The position numbers and the translations under genes were made by a program. Of a DNA stretch of 33,178 nt, positions 30,994-33,178 are shown one piece after another. The notes below the pieces were generated by a model. That model had not been told where the DNA came from. It did not search any database and saw only the letters and a list, made by a program, of their open reading frames with translations. How positions within the stretch are numbered: position 1 is the first letter of the stretch; the number at the start of each line of letters is the position of its first letter. The stretch is from an uncultured Collinsella sp. (GTDB lineage Bacteria; Actinomycetota; Coriobacteriia; Coriobacteriales; Coriobacteriaceae). The stretch is taken from the NCBI GenBank assembly GCA_902469555.1, contig CABRDB010000084.1, positions 1 to 33,178 of the forward strand, given 5' to 3'.

Positions 30994-32349
30994 ATGAGCT
31001 ACACGCAGAAAGTTCTCGACGAGCTCAAGGCCCGCTATCCCGAGCAGCCTGAGTTCATCCAGGCCGCGACCGAGATCCTCGGCACCATCCAGCCGGCGCT
31101 CGACGCCCATCCCGAGTACGAGGAGGCCGCCCTGCTTGAGCGCCTCGTCGAGCCCGAGCGCATCGTTATGTTCCGTGTCCCCTGGGTCGATGACCAGGGC
31201 AAGGTTCAGGTCAACCGCGGCTATCGTGTCGAGTTCAACTCTGCCATTGGACCCTACAAGGGCGGCCTGCGCTTTAACCCGACGGTCACCCTGGGCATGC
31301 TCAAGTTCCTGGGCCTGGAGCAGATCCTCAAGAACAGCCTGACCACCCTTCCCATGGGCGGCGGCAAGGGCGGCTCCGACTTTGACCCCAAGGGCAAGTC
31401 CAACAACGAGATCATGCACTTCTGCCAGTCCTTCATGACCGAGCTCTATCGCCACATCGGCCCCAACACCGACGTTCCCGCCGGCGACCTGGGCGTTGGC
31501 GGCCGTGAGGTTGCCTACATGTTCGGTCAGTACAAGCGCCTGACCAACGAGTGGACCGGCGTCCTCACCGGCAAGGGCCTCTCCTTTGGCGGCTCGCTCG
31601 CCCGTACCGAGGCCACCGGCTACGGCCTGGTCTACTTTGTGGACGAGTACCTCAAGAGCCGCGGCGACTCCTTCGAGGGCAAGAACGTCGTCGTTCACGG
31701 TTCCGGCAACGTTGCTATCTATGCCGTCCAGAAGGTCTCCCAGCTCGGCGGCAAGGTGCTTGCCTGCTCCGATACCCACGGCTGGGTCGAGGATCCCGAC
31801 GGCATCGACTACTCCGTGCTCGAGCACGTCTACAACCAGAAGCGCTCCGGCCACGACAAGGGCGTCACGCTCGCCATGTACGTTGACGAGAAGCCCAACG
31901 CCGTGTGGCACGAGGGCGACGGCCGCGGCGTGTGGGAGCTGCCCTGCGACATCGCGCTGCCCTGCGCTCGCGAGAACACGCTGCTGCTCGAGGACGCCCA
32001 GGCGCTCGTCGCCAACGGCTGCAAGGTGGTCGGCGAGGGCGCAAACATGCCCACGACCATCGAGGCCACGACCTACTTCCAGGAGAACGGCGTCGCCTTT
32101 ATGCCCGGCAAGGCTGCCAACGCCGGCGGCGTGCTCGTGTCCGGCCTGGAGATGAGCCAGAACGCCGAGCACCTGTCCTGGACCTTTGAGGAGGTCGACG
32201 GCAAGCTCGAGCAGCTCATGCGCGGCATGTTCCACAACGTTGACGACACCGCCAAGGAGTATGGCCAGGAGGGCAACTTTGTCATGGGCGCCAACATCGC
32301 CGGCTTCCTGAAGGTCGCCGACGCCATGCTCGCCCAGGGCGTCTGCTAA
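30994..32349 (+). CDS. gdhA: NADP-specific glutamate dehydrogenase
   Basis: A 451-residue hexameric-type glutamate dehydrogenase that makes glutamate from 2-oxoglutarate and ammonia. Visible parts are the substrate loop KGGLRFNPTV, PMGGGKGGSDFDPKGKS with the catalytic lysine, DVPAGDLGVGGREV, and the nucleotide fold VVVHGSGNVAIYA. Length and these strings match the NADP-linked bacterial type. The ATG at 30994 follows GGAGGA. Codon use is strongly C-biased like rpsA, so expression is probably high. A terminator follows. Confidence 0.95.
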   Translation: MSYTQKVLDELKARYPEQPEFIQAATEILGTIQPALDAHPEYEEAALLERLVEPERIVMFRVPWVDDQGKVQVNRGYRVEFNSAIGPYKGGLRFNPTVTLGMLKFLGLEQILKNSLTTLPMGGGKGGSDFDPKGKSNNEIMHFCQSFMTELYRHIGPNTDVPAGDLGVGGREVAYMFGQYKRLTNEWTGVLTGKGLSFGGSLARTEATGYGLVYFVDEYLKSRGDSFEGKNVVVHGSGNVAIYAVQKVSQLGGKVLACSDTHGWVEDPDGIDYSVLEHVYNQKRSGHDKGVTLAMYVDEKPNAVWHEGDGRGVWELPCDIALPCARENTLLLEDAQALVANGCKVVGEGANMPTTIEATTYFQENGVAFMPGKAANAGGVLVSGLEMSQNAEHLSWTFEEVDGKLEQLMRGMFHNVDDTAKEYGQEGNFVMGANIAGFLKVADAMLAQGVC

Positions 32350-32374
32350 ATCTTCGCTCGATATAGCATCGCAG

Positions 32375-32409
32375 AAGGCTCCCAGTCATCTTGGCTGGGA
32401 GCCTTTTTT
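32375..32409 (+). terminator. Terminator of gdhA
   Basis: An 11-bp perfect stem (32375-32385 with 32395-32405), nine-base loop, and a run of T to 32409. Confidence 0.93.
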
Positions 32410-32471
32410 GATCCGCATGCGACGGAGGAAAACGGTTCATTTTGTCCCGACACGAGCTATGCCCCCTCGTT

Positions 32472-32480
32472 TGGTACACT
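32472..32480 (+). promoter_or_regulatory. Candidate extended -10 promoter for the FAD-subunit gene
   Basis: TGGTACACT at 32472-32480 fits an extended -10 box 37 bases before the start codon. No convincing -35 is seen. Confidence 0.4.
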
Positions 32481-32516
32481 TAAAGGTACTGGACAAGTGA
32501 AGAGATGGGGGAGAAC

Positions 32517-33178
32517 GTGCTCAAGTTCGGTACCTACGTCCGTGTTGGAAACGCGGCCGAAGCCTATGAGCTCTTACAGAAGAACCGCAATAACAAGATT
32601 GTGGGCGGTGGCATTTGGATGCGCCTGGGTTCGCGTCGCGTCGCGACGGCGATTGATCTTTCGGCCTGCGGACTCGATCAGATCGAGGAGACCGAGACCG
32701 AGTTTCGCATCGGTGCCATGTGTACCCTGCGCCAGCTCGAGCGCCATGCCGGGCTCAACGCGCTTGTCAACCATGTCTTTGAGTTCGCCGTCCACGATAT
32801 CGTGGGCGTGCAGCTGCGCAATACCGCCACGGTGGGCGGCAGCATCTACGGCCGCTTTGGTTTTTCGGACGTGCTCTCGGCTTTTCTCGCGCTCGATTCC
32901 TATGTTGAGCTGACGGGCGCCGGTCGCGTGCCGCTCGCCGAGTTCGTGGACATGGGCTACGTGCGCGACGTGATCGAGCATGTCGTGGTCGTCAAGCACG
33001 ATTATCGCGCGAGCTATGAGGCCGTGCGCAAGGCCGCGACCGACTTTCCCTCCTTAAACGTCACCGCCGCCTGGTGGGACAACACCTGGCACGTCACCGT
33101 GGGCGCCCGCCCGCTGCGCGCGACCCTGCTGCAGGGCGAGGCGTGCGGCCTTATGGGCGAGCAGCCTTCCGTGGACGA
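32517..33178 (+). CDS. Xanthine dehydrogenase-type FAD-binding subunit (5' part)
   Basis: An open frame runs from GTG 32517 to the window edge without a stop, 220 codons so far. It encodes a molybdopterin-dehydrogenase FAD-binding (PF00941-type) protein. IVGGGIWMRLG at about 28-38 replaces the usual AGGTDL pyrophosphate loop, and VQLRNTATVGGSIYGR at about 95-110 matches the second FAD motif. Such subunits pass electrons from the molybdenum and 2Fe-2S parts of xanthine dehydrogenase-like hydroxylases to FAD. The start could also be the in-frame ATG at 32505; GGGGGAG precedes the GTG. The partner subunits are expected to the right. Confidence 0.85.
   Translation, partial: MLKFGTYVRVGNAAEAYELLQKNRNNKIVGGGIWMRLGSRRVATAIDLSACGLDQIEETETEFRIGAMCTLRQLERHAGLNALVNHVFEFAVHDIVGVQLRNTATVGGSIYGRFGFSDVLSAFLALDSYVELTGAGRVPLAEFVDMGYVRDVIEHVVVVKHDYRASYEAVRKAATDFPSLNVTAAWWDNTWHVTVGARPLRATLLQGEACGLMGEQPSVD

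Noticed and set aside
32497..32913. 138-codon frame at the right end
   Set aside because: It is a shadow of the FAD-binding subunit frame, which runs open to the window edge with clear motifs.
1..33178. CRISPR arrays, insertion sequences, prophage or integrase genes
   Set aside because: No regularly spaced direct repeats, transposase motifs or phage genes were found on either strand.

Overview
The window is high-GC, densely coded chromosomal DNA of an anaerobic actinobacterium. The best fit is a gut Coriobacteriia of the Collinsella type, judged from gene content, short four-domain S1, class A RNase P RNA, frequent GTG/TTG starts and the many intergenic palindromes. This is recognition by eye; no search was run.

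Layout. 1-4080: a HAD hydrolase on the minus strand, rpsA, the RNase P RNA, and a YigZ-family gene. 4080-8770: a cysteine-rich C_GCAxxG_C_C protein, metY, an MFS exporter, xpt, and a small ArfB-like release factor. 8770-11250 (minus strand): a lipid kinase and a ClC-family transporter with CLC-F-like signatures. 11450-16965: molybdenum genes moeA, a mogA/moaB-type gene and modABC, in which ModB carries a large extra N-terminal domain. 17030-24134: a long same-strand cluster of two double-cubane/2-hydroxyacyl-CoA dehydratase-type proteins, their ATP-dependent activator (frameshifted in a G7 run), selD (itself a selenoprotein with in-frame TGA), yedF, a DUF3343 gene and a cysteine desulfurase-like gene. 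24200-26970: brnQ, tRNA-Pro(UGG), tRNA-Gly(UCC), a tRNA-derived repeat segment, and a formate/nitrite channel. 27150-30730: selA, selB and tRNA-Sec. 30990-33178: gdhA and the start of a xanthine-dehydrogenase-type FAD subunit that runs off the end.

How it fits together. The window holds a complete selenocysteine toolkit (SelA, SelB, tRNA-Sec, SelD). It also holds the YedF/DUF3343/desulfurase genes that accompany non-Sec uses of selenium, molybdate uptake and Mo-cofactor insertion, a formate channel, and the edge of a molybdenum hydroxylase locus. Together these suggest formate and purine/xanthine-type metabolism by Se- and Mo-dependent enzymes. The most intriguing unit is the double-cubane reductase pair plus activator in one apparent transcription unit with selenium-supply genes; its substrate is unknown.

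Non-coding structure is rich. There are three long imperfect hairpins of one architecture (near 3118, 18693 and 19988), at least five palindromes built around GGGACNGT/ACNGTCCC, and a short segment after tRNA-Gly bounded by copies of the tRNA 3' end. There is also a leader ORF with a strong ribosome-binding site ahead of the double-cubane operon.
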